A DNA stretch of 64,000 nt from Alsobacter soli (GTDB taxonomy: Bacteria > Pseudomonadota > Alphaproteobacteria > Rhizobiales > Beijerinckiaceae): contig NZ_PVZS01000004.1 in NCBI RefSeq assembly GCF_003004785.1, positions 191,101 to 255,100 of the forward strand, given 5' to 3'. The position numbers were made by a program, and so were the translations under genes. The notes below the pieces were generated by a model that worked only from the letters and a program-made list of their open reading frames with translations, was not told the origin of the DNA and searched no databases. Below, piece after piece: positions 62,904 through 64,000 of the stretch. Each line of letters starts with the position of its first letter. Within the stretch, counting starts at the first letter, position 1.

Positions 62904-63848
62904 ATGACGATCTTGGCAGCCATCCGCGGCTGGGACGCGGACAAATGGGTCGCGCGCCTCCAGGCGACATTGCCTGGGCGCGACATCGTGGTCCCGGGCG
63001 ACGTGTTCGACCGCCGGGCCGTGCACTACGCCGTGGCCTGGAAGGCGCCGGCCGGCTCCTTCGCGGGGCTGCCGAACCTGGAGGCGATCTTTTCGCTGGG
63101 CGCCGGGGTCGACCACCTGCTGTCCGATCCCAAGCTGCCCGACGTGCCGATCCTGCGCGTGGTGGACCCGGACCTGACGAACCGCATGAGCGAGTACGTC
63201 GTCCTCCACTGCCTCAAGATCCTTCGGCAGCAGATGCGCTACGTGCGCCAGCAGGCGGAACGGCGCTGGGAGGACGACGACCGCCAGCCAGCCGCCCGTT
63301 CCGTGCGCGTCGGCGTGCTGGGCACGGGCGTGCTGGGGCAGGACGCCGCGCGCAAGCTCCAGCTCATGGGCTTCGACGTGGCGGGCTGGGGGCGCAGCCC
63401 TAAGGACATTCCGGGGCTCGCGACCTACGCGGGACCGGAGGGACTCAAGCCCTTCCTGGCGCGCACCGATATCCTTGTGAGCCTGCTGCCGCTCACGGAC
63501 GACACGCGCGGCTTCATCAACCGCGCGCTCCTGTCGGGGCTGGCCCGCGACGGGCGCGTGGGCGGCGCGCACCTCATCAACGCGGGCCGCGGCGGCCTGC
63601 AGGTCGAGGCGGACATCCTGGCCTGCCTGGACAACGGCGCCCTCGCCAGCGCGACGTTGGACGTGTTCGAGACGGAGCCGCTGCCGCAGGACTCGCCGCT
63701 GTGGGTCCACCCGCGCGTGACGGTCACGCCGCACAACGCGGCGATGTCGGAGCCGGAGGCCGTCGTGAGCCTCGTCGCCGAGCAGATCCGCCGCTACGAG
63801 GCCGGCGAGCCCTTCCAGCATCTGGTGGATCGGGGGACGGGGTATTGA
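62904..63848 (+). CDS. Glyoxylate/hydroxypyruvate reductase A-like 2-hydroxyacid dehydrogenase
   Basis: NAD(P)H-dependent D-2-hydroxyacid dehydrogenase, closest to GhrA. 314 aa; LGAGVDHLL (65-73), nucleotide-binding GTGVLG (140-145), catalytic Arg229 (INAGRGG), Glu258 (VFETEPLP) and His277 (VTPHNAAM). All catalytic residues are present. It follows deoA on the same strand after 71 bases; a role in reducing an aldehyde- or keto-acid product of nucleoside or uracil breakdown is possible but unproven. Confidence 0.92.
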   Translation: MTILAAIRGWDADKWVARLQATLPGRDIVVPGDVFDRRAVHYAVAWKAPAGSFAGLPNLEAIFSLGAGVDHLLSDPKLPDVPILRVVDPDLTNRMSEYVVLHCLKILRQQMRYVRQQAERRWEDDDRQPAARSVRVGVLGTGVLGQDAARKLQLMGFDVAGWGRSPKDIPGLATYAGPEGLKPFLARTDILVSLLPLTDDTRGFINRALLSGLARDGRVGGAHLINAGRGGLQVEADILACLDNGALASATLDVFETEPLPQDSPLWVHPRVTVTPHNAAMSEPEAVVSLVAEQIRRYEAGEPFQHLVDRGTGY

Positions 63849-63889
63849 CGTCCCCACTTCCTCCCGCGGGCGGGGTGGAGAGACGGCCC

Positions 63890-63965
63890 TCCGTCACTGC
63901 GAGCGAGCAATCCAGAACGGTCCATCCGCTGGATCGCTTCGTCGCTGCGCTCCTCGCGATGACGG
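63890..63965. repeat. Family A repeat, paired halves
   Basis: CCGTCACTGCGAGCGAGCAA TCCAG on the left and CTGGATCGCTTCGTCGCTGC ... CGCGATGACGG on the right, after the ghrA-like gene. Nothing else is recognisable up to the window end. Confidence 0.85.
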
Positions 63966-64000
63966 ATTGGGGACGCCTTTCCCGGTGAGGCGTCCTACGG

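Overview
ORGANISM. The window is GC-rich, gene-dense chromosomal DNA. Gene content and order (rpmH-rnpA-yidC-engB-argB; ffs-dnaX-ybaB-recR; cycM divergent from kdsB-pheA; dapD-dapE-truA-fmt-def) point to an alphaproteobacterium of the order Hyphomicrobiales (Rhizobiales). Genus cannot be fixed from sequence reading alone. No CRISPR array, prophage, transposase, tRNA or rRNA was seen; the only structured RNA gene recognised is the SRP 4.5S RNA. LAYOUT. 1-6.5 kb: 5' part of pgi, a DEAD-box helicase with a DbpA domain, an orphan ParA/ribbon-helix-helix pair preceded by repeated GGCGCC palindromes, treZ, and a small unknown gene behind a TGCA-centred palindrome. 6.8-15 kb: TetR regulator and RND efflux pair with a clear promoter/operator, a histidine kinase, and a flavin disulfide-reductase homologue that has lost both redox cysteines. 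15-34.7 kb: housekeeping block (rpmH, rnpA, yidC, engB, argB, dapD, dapE, truA, fmt, def, rmuC, recR, ybaB, dnaX, ffs, nudC, pheA, kdsB). 35-44.4 kb: cycM, then a Yej-type (microcin C/oligopeptide) ABC transporter with two tandem binding proteins; a PIN-domain toxin-antitoxin pair sits between yejE and yejF. 44.4-62.8 kb: nucleoside and pyrimidine metabolism: deoB, a URC1-like GTP cyclohydrolase II homologue, a URC4/DUF1688 protein and uracil phosphoribosyltransferase, a HAD hydrolase, a LuxR solo, hrpB and mgsA, a DUF1194 VWA-like protein, a complete BMP-type nucleoside ABC transporter, then cdd, punA, deoC and deoA. 62.9-64 kb: ghrA-like dehydrogenase. HOW IT WORKS TOGETHER. The BMP transporter would import nucleosides; Cdd, PunA and DeoA would deaminate and phosphorolyse them; DeoB and DeoC would send the pentose to glyceraldehyde 3-phosphate and acetaldehyde. 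The released uracil could be converted by Upp to UMP and broken down by the URC1/URC4 pair, a reductive/Rut-independent uracil catabolic route known mainly from yeasts. This cluster is the best candidate for an under-described system here. REPEATS. Intergenic spaces are filled with at least four families of palindromic extragenic repeats (called A-D below). Some copies touch coding sequence: one supplies the start codon of the nucleoside-transporter ATPase and one encodes the C-terminus of the histidine kinase.
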